This document shows, in pieces, positions 1 to 9,355 of a stretch of DNA of 64,000 bases (positions are counted from its first letter, which is position 1; every line of letters begins with the position of its first letter). A program made the translations under genes and the position numbers. The notes beneath the pieces are model-generated. The model saw nothing but the letters and a program-made list of their open reading frames with translations. It was not told where the DNA came from and did not search any database. The stretch spans positions 1 to 64,000 of the forward strand of contig CAMNAK010000001.1 in the NCBI GenBank assembly GCA_946530965.1, given 5' to 3'. This DNA is from an uncultured Candidatus Saccharibacteria bacterium (GTDB lineage: Bacteria > Patescibacteriota > Saccharimonadia > Saccharimonadales > Saccharimonadaceae).

Positions 1-114
1 GACTCCAAGATAAGAATTCCCTATGACCTCCCAGAAAGATGATCTGGTTGATAGGCGCAAGGTGGAAGCATGGCAACATGTGGAGCCGAAGCGTACTAAT
101 CGAGGCATCGCCTT
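1..114 (+). rRNA. rrl: 23S ribosomal RNA, 3' end (partial)
   Basis: The first ~114 bases carry the conserved 3'-terminal part of 23S rRNA, including the GGTTGATAGG-like segment and the final CGTACTAATCGAGG block that forms the end of domain VI. The gene begins before the window. The exact 3' end is uncertain by several bases. A 14-bp-scale hairpin (about 123-162, arms CTACTTAT and ATAAGTAG) follows at once and may be part of the precursor. No tRNA lies between 23S and 5S. Confidence 0.95.
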
Positions 115-267
115 TTTATGATCTACTTATTGAAATTGTCTCGTATGATTTCGATAAGTAGTGTAGACTTAACTAGTAATTGGTGTTCAACACCAAAGCC
201 AATTTAATTTCAATTAACTACTTGTAAAATTAGTTAATTATTGTTAATATTTCGATAGCATCTACAT

Positions 268-327
268 CGAAGTTAGATTCTAAAATAGCCGCATCGTGTT
301 TAGTGGCGCCCTTAGAGTCTAACTTCG
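268..327 (+). other. 5S rRNA precursor helix that includes the 5S 5' end
   Basis: Bases 268-282 pair with 313-327 as a 15-bp helix with one G.U pair, enclosing a 30-nt loop. The 3' arm runs into the first bases of mature 5S, the strand that must later pair with 425-431 to form 5S helix I. The leader therefore competes with 5S helix I, or presents the 5' cleavage site in a duplex. The pairing is seen; the role is inferred. Confidence 0.5.
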
Positions 328-432
328 GTGTCCATAGCGCCAGGGAAATACCTGTTCTCATTCCGAACACAGAAGTCAAGCCTGGTTGCGGCGATTATAC
401 TGCTCTGCGGGAAACTAGCAAGATGCCGAATT
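322..432 (+). rRNA. rrf: 5S ribosomal RNA
   Basis: This has the usual 5S pattern: a G-T-CCATAGCG segment, then CAGGGAAATACCTG (helix III/loop region), CCGAACACAGAAGTCAAGCC (loop B/C region), and a 3' half that closes helix I by pairing 324-330 with 424-430. The length of about 111 nt is normal. It lies about 210 nt after 23S and is followed by a strong terminator, so it is the last gene of the rRNA operon. Confidence 0.93.
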
Positions 433-590
433 ATACGAAGAAGCCACCCCAACGGGTGGCTTTTCGTCTTTCTAGACGAAGTCTAAGAAAACGAAAGGCC
501 ACGCGAAGGGGTGGGAGAAACTTCGTTTCTTGATTGCGAAGCAATCGCTTCTTCGTATAACAGCCAGGCTCCATAGACCTGGCTGCATTA
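430..590. repeat. nested palindromes downstream of 5S rRNA
   Basis: The segment between the rRNA operon and the next gene is made of inverted repeats. TTATACGAAGAAG (431-443) is the exact complement of CTTCTTCGTATAA (549-561), so the 5S terminator sits inside a larger possible hairpin. A second hairpin (563-587, CAGCCAGG / CCTGGCTG) follows. No coding potential was seen. Confidence 0.55.
440..465 (+). terminator. terminator of the rRNA operon
   Basis: AGCCACCC / GGGTGGCT hairpin followed by a short T run, directly after 5S rRNA. Confidence 0.85.
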
Positions 591-596
591 TACAAA

Positions 597-620
597 AGGC
601 CACCCCAACAGGTGGCTTAT
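597..620 (-). terminator. terminator of the 621-1238 gene
   Basis: On the minus strand an AGCCACC / GGGTGGC hairpin is followed by CTTTTGT. It uses nearly the same stem as the rRNA terminator at 440-465. Confidence 0.7.
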
Positions 621-1238
621 TTATTTCTTTCTAATCTTGCCTATAATCAATGCTCTAGCAATCCCCCAAGCACCCAATAGTATCCCTATAGACCAGGCTA
701 CTGAAGCCCAGATCGGCTGCTCGTATACGAATAGGAACGGATAAGGTCCATACCAAACGCGAAGGACATTGAGTGCTATCGCGACCGCCGCATAGGCTAA
801 GGTAAAGCTAAGTGCGCGTATCGGGTCTTTCTTAGAGAAGATCTTTGGCGCGAAGACGAGAAAGCTTACTATTGCGAGAATCGGGCAAAGCGTATGAGTA
901 TATAACATTGATCCTGCCGTTAGGACGTGTAATAGATCTCCATACATCCAAGATAATACAAATACTACAACTAGGAATGTAACTGTCGTGGCGCTTACGG
1001 CTGCATGAAATAGATTCCAAACGGTCTTGGGAATAGCGAGCTTTTTATTCTTTAATGCACGAATGCCGAATATAAGATTAATGACTGATATGAGGAATAA
1101 GAAGATATTGCTGAGCTCTGTATAATAAACAAGAGCAGTTGCTCCAATCTGTGTAAAAGAGGATATAAGGCCAATTGCTTCAAGTATAGCTATAGCTAAA
1201 TTACAAATCAGGAATGCGAATAATATCTTTCTGCTCAT
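621..1238 (-). CDS. Pr6Pr-like multi-pass membrane protein
   Basis: About 205 residues with roughly six hydrophobic helices. The layout resembles the small Pr6Pr integral membrane family: an early YYTELSN segment, a central HTLCPILA motif, and a late YGPYPFLFVYE motif. That family has no firmly known activity. The start is the ATG at 1238 rather than the in-frame ATG 33 nt upstream, because TATAAT ends 6 nt before it, which predicts a leaderless mRNA. It stands alone, between the rRNA operon and a pilin gene read on the same strand but separated by a terminator. Family assignment is tentative; membrane location is clear. Confidence 0.7.
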   Translation of the reverse strand: MSRKILFAFLICNLAIAILEAIGLISSFTQIGATALVYYTELSNIFLFLISVINLIFGIRALKNKKLAIPKTVWNLFHAAVSATTVTFLVVVFVLSWMYGDLLHVLTAGSMLYTHTLCPILAIVSFLVFAPKIFSKKDPIRALSFTLAYAAVAIALNVLRVWYGPYPFLFVYEQPIWASVAWSIGILLGAWGIARALIIGKIRKK

Positions 1239-1269
1239 GTTTAAATTATATCGGTAAAAGCTAGAAAAC

Positions 1270-1298
1270 AAAAATACCAGCGCTTGGCTGGTATTTTT
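1270..1298 (-). terminator. terminator of the pilin gene
   Basis: AAATACCAG / CTGGTATTT hairpin with A/T-rich flanks just past the stop codon of the 1312-1881 pilin gene. Confidence 0.8.
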
Positions 1299-1311
1299 AG
1301 GCTAGCTCAAA

Positions 1312-1881
1312 TTATTGGTTATCTACGCAGTTTAATGCGCCGCCTTCTAGCTTCATGACTATAGCGAAGAATTTGTCGCCAGATGCTTGCTTGATCGTGT
1401 CTTCTTTTTCGGTGCAGTGATGCTTAGGAAAGACGGCAATTACATTATAGCCCGCCTTTTCCTTATTGAAAGCGTCTCTATTAAATACGGAGGATATATC
1501 ACCTTCGCCATCGGAATTATAAGAACCAGGAAGGACTGCCTTAAGGAAAGCATAATCGGTACCATCTGGATCTTGGAATTGTTCAGCGTCGCCGCCTGCA
1601 ATGATATATTTCTTGACCCATTCTGTATCTTTTGTATCGTATATTGCTGGACCGCCAGTGGACTCGCCGCCAGAAAATGGTAGCTTGTAGTTGTTATTTG
1701 CCTGATAATCGTTGACCGCCGATACGAAGCGGGTCATGTCGGAACGGCGGCGAGTATTTCTCTGGCTGCGCTGCAATGCTGGCAATGCGATGAAGACCAT
1801 CAAGAAGATAAGACCTGCGATAGCAAGGACCAAGACGACCTCGATGATCGTGAAGCCTTTTTTACTATTTTTATTTGTCAT
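1312..1881 (-). CDS. type IV pilin-like protein (prepilin)
   Basis: A 189-residue prepilin. A short basic leader ending KKG is followed by FTIIEVVLVLAIAGLI, the class III signal cut by prepilin peptidase between Gly and Phe, with Glu at +5. The hydrophobic helix runs to about residue 30, then the basic RRR region and a globular C-terminal domain with two Cys (CTEK, NCVDN). A strong AAAGGAG site precedes the ATG. The first ~60 residues and the leader DNA nearly match the pilin at 15025-15540, so the two are paralogues with divergent surface domains. Such pilins form type IV pili, used for twitching or host contact in Saccharibacteria; the specific role here is inferred. Confidence 0.88.
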   Translation of the reverse strand: MTNKNSKKGFTIIEVVLVLAIAGLIFLMVFIALPALQRSQRNTRRRSDMTRFVSAVNDYQANNNYKLPFSGGESTGGPAIYDTKDTEWVKKYIIAGGDAEQFQDPDGTDYAFLKAVLPGSYNSDGEGDISSVFNRDAFNKEKAGYNVIAVFPKHHCTEKEDTIKQASGDKFFAIVMKLEGGALNCVDNQ

Positions 1882-1960
1882 AGCTTTATATAACTCCTTT
1901 TAAAAGCTTATGTTTATCTATAGTAATTTTAACATAAGCAAGAATTATGTAAAGAGTTTT

Positions 1961-4369
1961 CTATCTGTTAGTTTCAGCTTTCTCGCGAACGTGGTTTCTA
2001 TGGATATCGCGAATAAGCTCCCAGAGCTTGCCGACGGCGTGCGTAATAAGGAATAGGACTCCTGGGCAGGCGACAATCAGGATAGATGTCATGACCCAGC
2101 CAGCAAGGCTTAGACGCTCGATGCTAAATAGAGTTGGCAAGAATGCCGTGCAGAGAATCAAACAAATCAAACAGCCAAAGATAATGAAAGATTTGTATGG
2201 GTTGAGCGGCTTAATAATCGAATAGATGTAGGCAAAGCCGACGGCTGCGACGACTAGGGTTGCGCTTGTAGAGATATCTTCGCTGCTGAGGCCTAGGATG
2301 CTGCCAATAACTAAAGTTGAGGCGATCATGAAAACATCGGTCAAGCCACCAGGAACGGCCTTTCTTAGGATATTCTCGACGAAGTTACCACGAATCAAAT
2401 CACTGTTTGGTGCCTGAGATAATAGGAAGGCCGGAATGCCAATCGTGAAGGTACTAATAAGTGAAATCTGGCTTGGAACCAGCGGATATTTAACGGAGAA
2501 GCACATCGCAAGGATCGAGGTTAGGAGCGAGAATACGTTCTTTACTAAGAACAAGCTGCCAGAACGTTCGAGGTTGTTTACGACGCGGCGACCTTCCATT
2601 ACGACCTCTGGCATGCGCGAGAAATCCGACTCTAGCAAAACTACCTGTGCGGCCTGAGCGGCAGCATCACTACCGGATGCCATGGCGACGGAGCAGTCTG
2701 CATCGCGAAGAGCCAAGACGTCGTTTACGCCATCACCCGTCATTGCTACGGTGAACTTTTGCTTCTGTAGGCTCTTTACGAACTTGCGTTTCTGGTCTGG
2801 CGTAACGCGACCAAACACGACATATTCTTGCATGGCGGCGTCGATAGCCTCATCTGTAGTTAAAGTAGAAGCATCGATATAATGTTCGGCGCCGTCAATT
2901 CCGGCTTTCTTTGCAATTTCGGAAACGGTAATCGGATTATCACCAGAAATAACCTTAATATTAACGCCTTGCTCCTTGAAGAACTTGAAAGTCTCTACGG
3001 CGTTCTCGCGGATAGGGTTAATGAGTAGGACTAGGCCAATCGGGTGGAACTCCTTCGTTAAAGCTTTTCCGTTCAAGGTTCCATCATACTTACCAAAAAT
3101 CAAGACACGCTCACCCTTGCGGCTATGCTTCTCGATCTTGCTCTTATACTTATCGTAGTTATCTTTAAGAATAAACTCTGGCGCGCCAATCACGTAAGCG
3201 CCGTCTTCGAAGCTGACGCCACTGTATTTAAACTCGGAAGAAAAGGCCTGAACACTCTTGGCTTTGCGGCCAGTTGGTAGGTTAAAGAAACTCTTGAGCG
3301 CTGTCATAGTGATATTATCGGAATCTTGCGCATAGGCAAAATCGCTGAGGAGCTCCTTCATGTCATTAGCTTTGAAATGCTCGGTATCAAGCACCTCAAT
3401 ATCGGAAACTTCCATATCGTTGCTCGTAATCGTACCAGTCTTATCGACGCAAAGAACGTTCACGCGTGCAAGCGTCTCGATACTCTTCATGTCGTGAAGG
3501 AGAACTTTCTTTTTGCCGAGCCTCATTGCGCTAAGAGCCAAAGCTACGCTAGCGAGAAGGAAGAGGCCCTCTGGGATCATACCGATAATAGCTGCGATAA
3601 CAGAACGCACGCTTTCGAAACTGCTGAGCTGCTTTACGAAATAGCTCTGCGTAAAGAGGATGATTGCAATTGGAATAATCGCCACGCCAGCGATACGGAC
3701 AATCTTGTTAAGTGAGCGAATAATCTCGGACTGCTCGCGCTTGTTCGTGTGTTTTGCCTGCAAAGTAAGCTGGTTAATGTAGCTTTCTGCGCCAACCTTT
3801 GTAAGCCTTGCAAAACATTTACCGGATACAATAAAGCTTCCAGACATGAGTTCGGAATCGATGGTCTTGTTAATTTCGTCGGATTCACCAGTAAGCAAAG
3901 CTTCATTAACAGAAACGTTACCATCAACAACAACGGCATCGGCCACAATCTGGTCACCGGCCTTAAACATGACAATATCGTCTTTGACTAGCGTTTCGGC
4001 ATCGACGCGAAGGAGCTTCTTGTCACGAGCAACTCTGGCCGTCGGAGCATTCATAATCATAAGGTGATCAAGCACGATCTTGGCGCGGATTTCCTGGAAG
4101 ATACCGATGAAAGTGTTTGCTAAGATAATTGGCAAGAATGTCAAATCTCTATATGAACCTACAGAAATAAGCACCAAGGCGATAATAATAAATACAAAGT
4201 TAAAATATGTAAAAACGTTGCTCGCGACAATCTGCGGGACAGTTTTTGAAGGCGGTTGAACGGCTTTGTTTACGAGACCCGCGCGAACGCGCTCGCGGAC
4301 CTCTTTCGAGGTAAGGCCTGAAAAAGGAATTATATTCTCAGGATTACTGTTTTGTTTATTTTTGTCCAT
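1961..4369 (-). CDS. P-type cation ATPase, CtpE/Exp7-like
   Basis: An 802-residue P-type ATPase. The actuator has LLTGES, transmembrane helix 4 has the MIPEGL motif, and the phosphorylation site is DKTGTIT. The hinge reads TGDGVNDVLALRDADCSVAM, where ALRDADC is typical of the CtpE/Exp7 branch rather than SERCA-like pumps. About ten transmembrane helices are visible, including a hydrophobic C-terminal block. Known CtpE proteins take part in calcium uptake; the ion is not provable from sequence. It is divergent from a second P-type ATPase at 4456 across an 86-nt spacer. No Shine-Dalgarno site is obvious. Confidence 0.88.
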   Translation of the reverse strand: MDKNKQNSNPENIIPFSGLTSKEVRERVRAGLVNKAVQPPSKTVPQIVASNVFTYFNFVFIIIALVLISVGSYRDLTFLPIILANTFIGIFQEIRAKIVLDHLMIMNAPTARVARDKKLLRVDAETLVKDDIVMFKAGDQIVADAVVVDGNVSVNEALLTGESDEINKTIDSELMSGSFIVSGKCFARLTKVGAESYINQLTLQAKHTNKREQSEIIRSLNKIVRIAGVAIIPIAIILFTQSYFVKQLSSFESVRSVIAAIIGMIPEGLFLLASVALALSAMRLGKKKVLLHDMKSIETLARVNVLCVDKTGTITSNDMEVSDIEVLDTEHFKANDMKELLSDFAYAQDSDNITMTALKSFFNLPTGRKAKSVQAFSSEFKYSGVSFEDGAYVIGAPEFILKDNYDKYKSKIEKHSRKGERVLIFGKYDGTLNGKALTKEFHPIGLVLLINPIRENAVETFKFFKEQGVNIKVISGDNPITVSEIAKKAGIDGAEHYIDASTLTTDEAIDAAMQEYVVFGRVTPDQKRKFVKSLQKQKFTVAMTGDGVNDVLALRDADCSVAMASGSDAAAQAAQVVLLESDFSRMPEVVMEGRRVVNNLERSGSLFLVKNVFSLLTSILAMCFSVKYPLVPSQISLISTFTIGIPAFLLSQAPNSDLIRGNFVENILRKAVPGGLTDVFMIASTLVIGSILGLSSEDISTSATLVVAAVGFAYIYSIIKPLNPYKSFIIFGCLICLILCTAFLPTLFSIERLSLAGWVMTSILIVACPGVLFLITHAVGKLWELIRDIHRNHVREKAETNR

Positions 4370-4443
4370 TTATATTCTTAGTTTACCTTATTTTAAGCAT
4401 AAATGATAGACGCCGCGAACGAGCGATAATTGACATAGTCATA

Positions 4444-4449
4444 TATAAT
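4444..4449 (+). promoter_or_regulatory. -10 box of a leaderless promoter (P-type ATPase)
   Basis: TATAAT ends 6 nt before the ATG at 4456, so transcription should begin at the start codon. There is no Shine-Dalgarno site. No convincing -35 hexamer lies at the right distance. Confidence 0.65.
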
Positions 4450-4455
4450 ATACTT

Positions 4456-7089
4456 ATGCTTAAGTCTTTTTATGACGCAGAAATAGAAGAGATTTTTGAG
4501 TCGCTAAAGACATCCAAAAAGGGTTTAAGTTCGAAAGAGGCGGAAGAGCGCCTGAAGAAATATGGTCGCAATGTCCTTCCGAGAAAGAAAAAAGACGGTA
4601 TTGTTAAGATTTTCTTCCGTGAATTCTTGGACCCATTGGTTTTGCTGCTTTTTGTCGCGATTATTGCCTCGCTTGTTGCGGGTGAAATTATTGATGCTTT
4701 TGTAATCCTCGGCATTATCTTGGTCGACGTAATCCTGGGCGTCTATCAGGAAAACCGCGCTAACAAAACCGCCGAAGCTCTAGAAAAGCTGATTCGCGTT
4801 AATACGAATACGCTCCGGAATAATAATATCTTGCCGCTCGACGCAGAATTATTAGTTCCTGGCGACATCGTATTGCTAGAATCTGGCGATAAAATCCCGG
4901 CAGATCTCCGCCTTATCGAAGTTCATAATTTCTCTGTAGATGAATCTATTTTGACCGGCGAAAGTCTCGCGGTCGTAAAAGATCCAGCGGTTCTGGAAGA
5001 AAATATCGAATCTCTGTCGGATAGAATTAATCTGGCTTATTCTGGTACGACTGTTGTAAGCGGTAGGGCGACGGCGGTTGTTATAAAAACCGGTCTCGAG
5101 ACCGAGCTTGGTAAAATCGCAGATAGCTTTAATAATGCTGTCGACGAAAAAACGCCACTATCCCTAAGAGTAAACAAGCTCTCGAAACAGATTACTATTA
5201 TGGTGCTTGTTGTGGCTATTGTTACGGCTGCGCTCCTGATTTACAAACGAGTTCCGTATACCGAGATTCTGATTACGGTCATCGCCTTTGCGGTCTCTGC
5301 GATGCCAGAAGGCTTACCGCTCGCGCTTACGATGGCGCTCACAATTGCTTCGAATCGCATGGCAAAGCAAAATGTCATTGTGCGAAAACTTAAAGCCGCT
5401 GAATCTCTCGGTAGCTGCACGGTGATTGCTTCGGACAAAACCGGCACGCTTACCATGAATCAGCAGACTGCCAAAAAGATTGTCCTACCAAACGGCAAGC
5501 AGTATGAAGTGACTGGTTCTGGCTATGATTTAAACGGTGCGGTGAAGGGCGAATCGATGGAGCATGCCGAAGAAATTGGCCTGCTTGGTGTTCTAAATAA
5601 CGAGGCTATTATTAATAAAAACGAGCTTTCTGGCGACTCGATCGATCTTGCTTTCTTGGTGCTAGGAGAAAAGCTAGGGGTCAAAAAAGACGATATCGAG
5701 ATAATCGAAAACATTCCGTACGAATCCGAGAATAAGTATTCTGCAGTATTCTATGAACAGGACGGCAAACGTTATTGTACGGTTAAGGGCTCGCCAGAGG
5801 TAATTGCGAGCTTCTGTACGAAGGTCAACTTTCTCAAAAAGAAGGATACCGAGAAGCTTTTGATGCAGAATAACAAGCTTGCCAGTGACGGTTATCGTGT
5901 GATTGCGCTCGCGAAGGGCGAGGTCGAGAAAAAGAGCAGGTATAGTGCAAAAGACATCAAAAATCTCTGTTTCATGGGCATGGTTGCCTTTATTGATCCG
6001 GTCCGTGAAGAGGCTACGGCTTCTATTGCTGCTTGCAAGAAGGCTGGCATTAAAGTCCTCATGATTACGGGCGATCATCCGCTTACAGCTCTCTCGATCG
6101 CGAAAGATTTGAAGCTCGTAAAATCTGAAGACGAGATCGCGACGAGCTCCGATGTTGAAGTTGCGCTTGGTGAAGGCGAGCATTATTTCGACGACTTTGT
6201 AAAAGAGAAAACGGTTTTTGCGCGCGTAACACCACTTCAAAAACTTGCGATTATCGAATCTTTGAAGAGGCAGGGCGAGTTTGTAGCTGTGACGGGTGAT
6301 GGTGTAAATGATGCTCCAGCTCTCAAGAGTGCAAATATCGGCGTCGCGATGGGTAGCGGAACAGACATTGCGCATGATGCTTCGGATATGATTATCAAGG
6401 ACGATAACTTTAAGTCTATTGTTTCGGGCATCAAAGAGGGCAGAACTGCCTACGCAAATATTCGTAAGATTATGTTCTTCTTGTTGTCTTGTGGTATGTC
6501 TGAGGCGGTCTTCTTCTGCGCTTCGATCTTTATGAATCTGCCTATGCCACTCACGGCCGTACAGTTCCTTTGGCTAAACATTGTTACGGATGGCTTACAA
6601 GATTTGGCTTTGTCTTTTGAGCGTGGCGAAAAAGATGTTTTGAACGAAAAACCGCGCAGTCCAAAAGAGTCTATCTTTGATAAAAGCCTAGTTCTAAGAA
6701 TTGCGGGCGGAACGGTATTTATGAGCGCGATTGCCTTAATTGCCTGGATTCTTCTCCTGAACTTCTTTAACTTTAGTCCAGTTGTTGCGCGCGGATATAT
6801 TATGTGTCTGATTGTATTTATGCAGAATATCCACGTCTTAAACTGTCGTAGCGAAAAGACCTCATTCTACGCTGTGTCTTTGCTCAAGAATCCATTTGTT
6901 TTATTTGCGATTCTAGGAAATATTGCCTTGCAGTTTATTGTGATGGAGTTCGCGCCTTTGTCTAAGCTGCTTGATGCTAGCTCGATCCCGCTCAGTCATA
7001 TAGTTTATCTGTTTACTGTGGCGCTCCTTATCTTGCCGATTATGGAACTTGTAAAGCAATTACTGAATAAAATTGAGCATAAAAAATAG
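4456..7089 (+). CDS. P2-type cation-transporting ATPase (Ca2+-ATPase-like)
   Basis: An 877-residue pump. The N-terminal cation-ATPase domain (about 5-70), E1-E2 actuator with ILTGES, helix 4 AMPEGLPLALT, phosphorylation site DKTGTLT, TGDHPLTA, hinge GDGVNDAPALKSANIGVAMG, and a C-terminal transporter domain with LNIVTDGLQDLAL in helix 6 are all present. The order and length match P2A/P2B pumps such as bacterial Ca2+-ATPases, although the helix-4 and helix-6 motifs are not textbook SERCA, so another cation is possible. It is monocistronic, leaderless, and ends at a bidirectional terminator. It is divergent from the CtpE-like pump, suggesting linked ion homeostasis. Confidence 0.9.
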   Translation: MLKSFYDAEIEEIFESLKTSKKGLSSKEAEERLKKYGRNVLPRKKKDGIVKIFFREFLDPLVLLLFVAIIASLVAGEIIDAFVILGIILVDVILGVYQENRANKTAEALEKLIRVNTNTLRNNNILPLDAELLVPGDIVLLESGDKIPADLRLIEVHNFSVDESILTGESLAVVKDPAVLEENIESLSDRINLAYSGTTVVSGRATAVVIKTGLETELGKIADSFNNAVDEKTPLSLRVNKLSKQITIMVLVVAIVTAALLIYKRVPYTEILITVIAFAVSAMPEGLPLALTMALTIASNRMAKQNVIVRKLKAAESLGSCTVIASDKTGTLTMNQQTAKKIVLPNGKQYEVTGSGYDLNGAVKGESMEHAEEIGLLGVLNNEAIINKNELSGDSIDLAFLVLGEKLGVKKDDIEIIENIPYESENKYSAVFYEQDGKRYCTVKGSPEVIASFCTKVNFLKKKDTEKLLMQNNKLASDGYRVIALAKGEVEKKSRYSAKDIKNLCFMGMVAFIDPVREEATASIAACKKAGIKVLMITGDHPLTALSIAKDLKLVKSEDEIATSSDVEVALGEGEHYFDDFVKEKTVFARVTPLQKLAIIESLKRQGEFVAVTGDGVNDAPALKSANIGVAMGSGTDIAHDASDMIIKDDNFKSIVSGIKEGRTAYANIRKIMFFLLSCGMSEAVFFCASIFMNLPMPLTAVQFLWLNIVTDGLQDLALSFERGEKDVLNEKPRSPKESIFDKSLVLRIAGGTVFMSAIALIAWILLLNFFNFSPVVARGYIMCLIVFMQNIHVLNCRSEKTSFYAVSLLKNPFVLFAILGNIALQFIVMEFAPLSKLLDASSIPLSHIVYLFTVALLILPIMELVKQLLNKIEHKK

Positions 7090-7112
7090 AGGGCCGGAGC
7101 CCTCTGTTTTTA
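7087..7112. terminator. bidirectional terminator
   Basis: AGAGGGC / GCCCTCT stem followed by T5 on plus and preceded by an A run that gives a T run on minus. It serves the convergent genes at 4456-7089 and 7131-7898. Confidence 0.85.
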
Positions 7113-7130
7113 AATAAATGTGCGCGGAGT

Positions 7131-7898
7131 TTAGGCCCTTGCGGGGACCTTTTTCTTAGGAGCAGGTTTTGCGCTAGGCTTCTTGCTGCCGGAGCTTGTC
7201 TTCCTGCTGGATCCAGAGCTAGGCTTCTTGCTGCTAGAGCTAGATTTCTTCTTGCTGCTGGAGCTAGATGAAGTCTTGCTACTAGAGCTAGATTTCGCTT
7301 TGGAACTAGAGCTTGACTTGCTTGCGGTGGCGGATCTTGCCTTGCTGTTTGAGCTTGAGCTGGATTTTTTGCTGGACTTAGTGTGTCTGTCGCCAAAGAA
7401 ATCCTTTGCGGACTTCTTCTTGTTGTTCTCTTCGTCGATATCGTCGTCCTCCTGGTTGGAGAATGCGTTAGCGATGAAGGGCCAGATCCAGTTGAGAATC
7501 CAGTTAATAGCCCAGAGAACAGCGCAGATCCACATCAGCTTGTTGCCGAAGCTGGACAGGAAGTTGAATTTTCTGTCGAGCGGCATTGTAGCCGGTGTGA
7601 GCAGCCCGAGGAACCAGCAGCCAATCCACAGGCCAGCGCCGACAAGTGTCAGTACTGTCCACAGATAGAACCACTTGCCACCGATCGAATCGTAGTCTAC
7701 GGTGAACCAACTGAGGAAATCAGTTGTTCGCGGATGCTTGTTCGCCCACTCGTGATGTTTGTTGAAGAACTTCTGCCAATTTGGAATGGCGAAAGACTCA
7801 TCAAATGCCACACCCTTAGAGTAAGGGAAACGGCTAACCAGGCGAACGCGTCTGTCGTTCTTGTTCTTGCTCTTTGTGCTCTTGTTGTCTTTACTCAT
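7131..7898 (-). CDS. two-helix membrane protein with Ser/Lys-rich tail
   Basis: About 255 residues. A basic N-terminus, a Trp-rich soluble stretch, two hydrophobic helices (about 85-105 and 125-145), an acidic patch (DDDIDEE), and a ~100-residue C-terminal tail of Ser and Lys runs. A KDFFGDRH segment sits just before the tail and resembles the ADFFKDRH near the C-terminus of the gene at 62741. The start is the ATG at 7898, with GGAGG 8 nt upstream; an upstream GTG overlaps that site and is rejected. A consensus promoter drives it. No known family was recognised; the tail could bind nucleic acid or cell wall, but this is a guess. Confidence 0.75.
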   Translation of the reverse strand: MSKDNKSTKSKNKNDRRVRLVSRFPYSKGVAFDESFAIPNWQKFFNKHHEWANKHPRTTDFLSWFTVDYDSIGGKWFYLWTVLTLVGAGLWIGCWFLGLLTPATMPLDRKFNFLSSFGNKLMWICAVLWAINWILNWIWPFIANAFSNQEDDDIDEENNKKKSAKDFFGDRHTKSSKKSSSSSNSKARSATASKSSSSSKAKSSSSSKTSSSSSSKKKSSSSSKKPSSGSSRKTSSGSKKPSAKPAPKKKVPARA

Positions 7899-7945
7899 GA
7901 TTAACACCTCCGAAAATAATTTAATGTGCTAAGTAAGACATATAT

Positions 7946-7974
7946 ATTATAGCACAAAATGCCAAAATAGTCAA
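7946..7974 (-). promoter_or_regulatory. consensus promoter of the 7131-7898 gene
   Basis: On the minus strand TTGACT, a 17-nt spacer and TATAAT. It gives a leader of about 40 nt carrying GGAGG. Confidence 0.85.
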
Positions 7975-8025
7975 TAAGCGTAAGCTGTTACAATGGTTTA
8001 TAATGTAAAGAAAAACGGAGGTGTG

Positions 8026-9309
8026 ATGGCAGAAATTAAGTGTCCGAAGTGCGGAACGACCTTCAAGGTTGATGACGCGAGTTATGCAGATATTTTGAGC
8101 CAAGTGCGTGGCGCAGAGTTTGAAAAAGAGCTCCATAACAGGCTAGAAGAAGGCGCAAGGCAGGCGGAAGCGGATAAGCGCCTGGCTTTGGCAGAGCAAA
8201 AGACTGAAACGGAGCGAAAAATTGCTCAGAATAATGAGCAACTACAAAAGAGTCTGAGTGAAAAAGACAAGGAGTTAAGTGAGCTACGCGAAAAGTTTAA
8301 TACCGAACTTAGCGAGCTAAAATCTAAGCTTAGCCAGTCTGAGACCGAAAAGAAGCTTGCGGTCAGCGAGGCAACAATGCCAATCCAGCGCGAGCTAGAT
8401 AGCCTGAAGTCTAAAATAACGGCCCAGGAAGACAAAGCAAAACAAGATCAAGAAACTATCAAGATGCAGGCCAAGCTACGTGAGGCTTCGCTTGTCTCTA
8501 AGTACGATAACGAAATCAAGTTCAAGGACGAAGAGATTGCTCGCCTTAAAGACATGAAAGTTAAATTAAGTACTAAGATGGTTGGCGAGACTCTCGAGCA
8601 GCATTGCCAGACGGAGTTTAATCGCCTGCGTGCAACCGCCTTCAAGAATGCCTATTTCGAAAAAGACAACGATGCTCGTACAGGTAGTAAGGGTGATTAT
8701 ATCTATCGCGAAAACGACGAGGCAGGCAATGAGATTATTTCGATCATGTTCGAAATGAAGAACGAGAACGAGACTACCGCCACAAAACACAAGAACGAAG
8801 ATTTCTTCAAAGAGTTAGACAAAGACCGCAAAGAAAAGAAGTGTGAATATGCTGTGCTCGTAACGATGCTCGAAGCGGATAGTGAACTTTATAACACTGG
8901 CATTGTTGATGTTTCGTATAAATTCGACAAGATGTATGTAATCCGTCCGCAATTCTTTATTCCTATGATTACCTTGCTTCGAAACGCCGCCTTGAATGCT
9001 CAAGCATATAAAGCTGAATTAGCGCTTGTGAAGAGTCAAAATATCGATATTTCGCACTTCGAAGAAAATATGGAGGCTTTCAAAGCCGGCTTTGCGAGAA
9101 ACTATGAACTCGCCAGCCGCAAGTTTAAAGATGCAATCGATGGTATAGATAAAACCATTGCGCAGCTTCAGAAAACCAAGGACGCTTTGCTTTCGAGCGA
9201 GAATAACCTTCGCCTAGCAAACAACAAAGCAAGCGAGCTAACCATCAAAAAACTTACTCGTGGCAACCCAACCATGGCGGCCAAGTTTGCCGAACTTAAA
9301 GGCGAATAA
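8026..9309 (+). CDS. DUF2130 protein, predicted PD-(D/E)XK-fold
   Basis: A 427-residue protein. It starts with a zinc-ribbon-like CPKCG motif, followed by a charged coiled coil (about 25-190), then the DUF2130 core. The core holds TGSKGDYIY followed by IMFEMKNE, whose spaced Asp and E-x-K resemble a PD-(D/E)XK nuclease site; that link is inference. A second coiled coil ends the protein. It starts at the ATG preceded by GGAGG, 33 nt inside the longest frame. TATAAT at 7999-8004 is its -10 box. DUF2130 proteins are widespread but uncharacterised. The next gene follows 46 nt later. Confidence 0.85.
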   Translation: MAEIKCPKCGTTFKVDDASYADILSQVRGAEFEKELHNRLEEGARQAEADKRLALAEQKTETERKIAQNNEQLQKSLSEKDKELSELREKFNTELSELKSKLSQSETEKKLAVSEATMPIQRELDSLKSKITAQEDKAKQDQETIKMQAKLREASLVSKYDNEIKFKDEEIARLKDMKVKLSTKMVGETLEQHCQTEFNRLRATAFKNAYFEKDNDARTGSKGDYIYRENDEAGNEIISIMFEMKNENETTATKHKNEDFFKELDKDRKEKKCEYAVLVTMLEADSELYNTGIVDVSYKFDKMYVIRPQFFIPMITLLRNAALNAQAYKAELALVKSQNIDISHFEENMEAFKAGFARNYELASRKFKDAIDGIDKTIAQLQKTKDALLSSENNLRLANNKASELTIKKLTRGNPTMAAKFAELKGE

Positions 9310-9355
9310 AATCGACGAGTGCTATAATAAGAATAACCTTAATGGGAGTGAGGAA

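Noticed and set aside
303..533. 76-codon frame across the 5S rRNA
   Set aside because: It lies over the 5S gene and its terminator.
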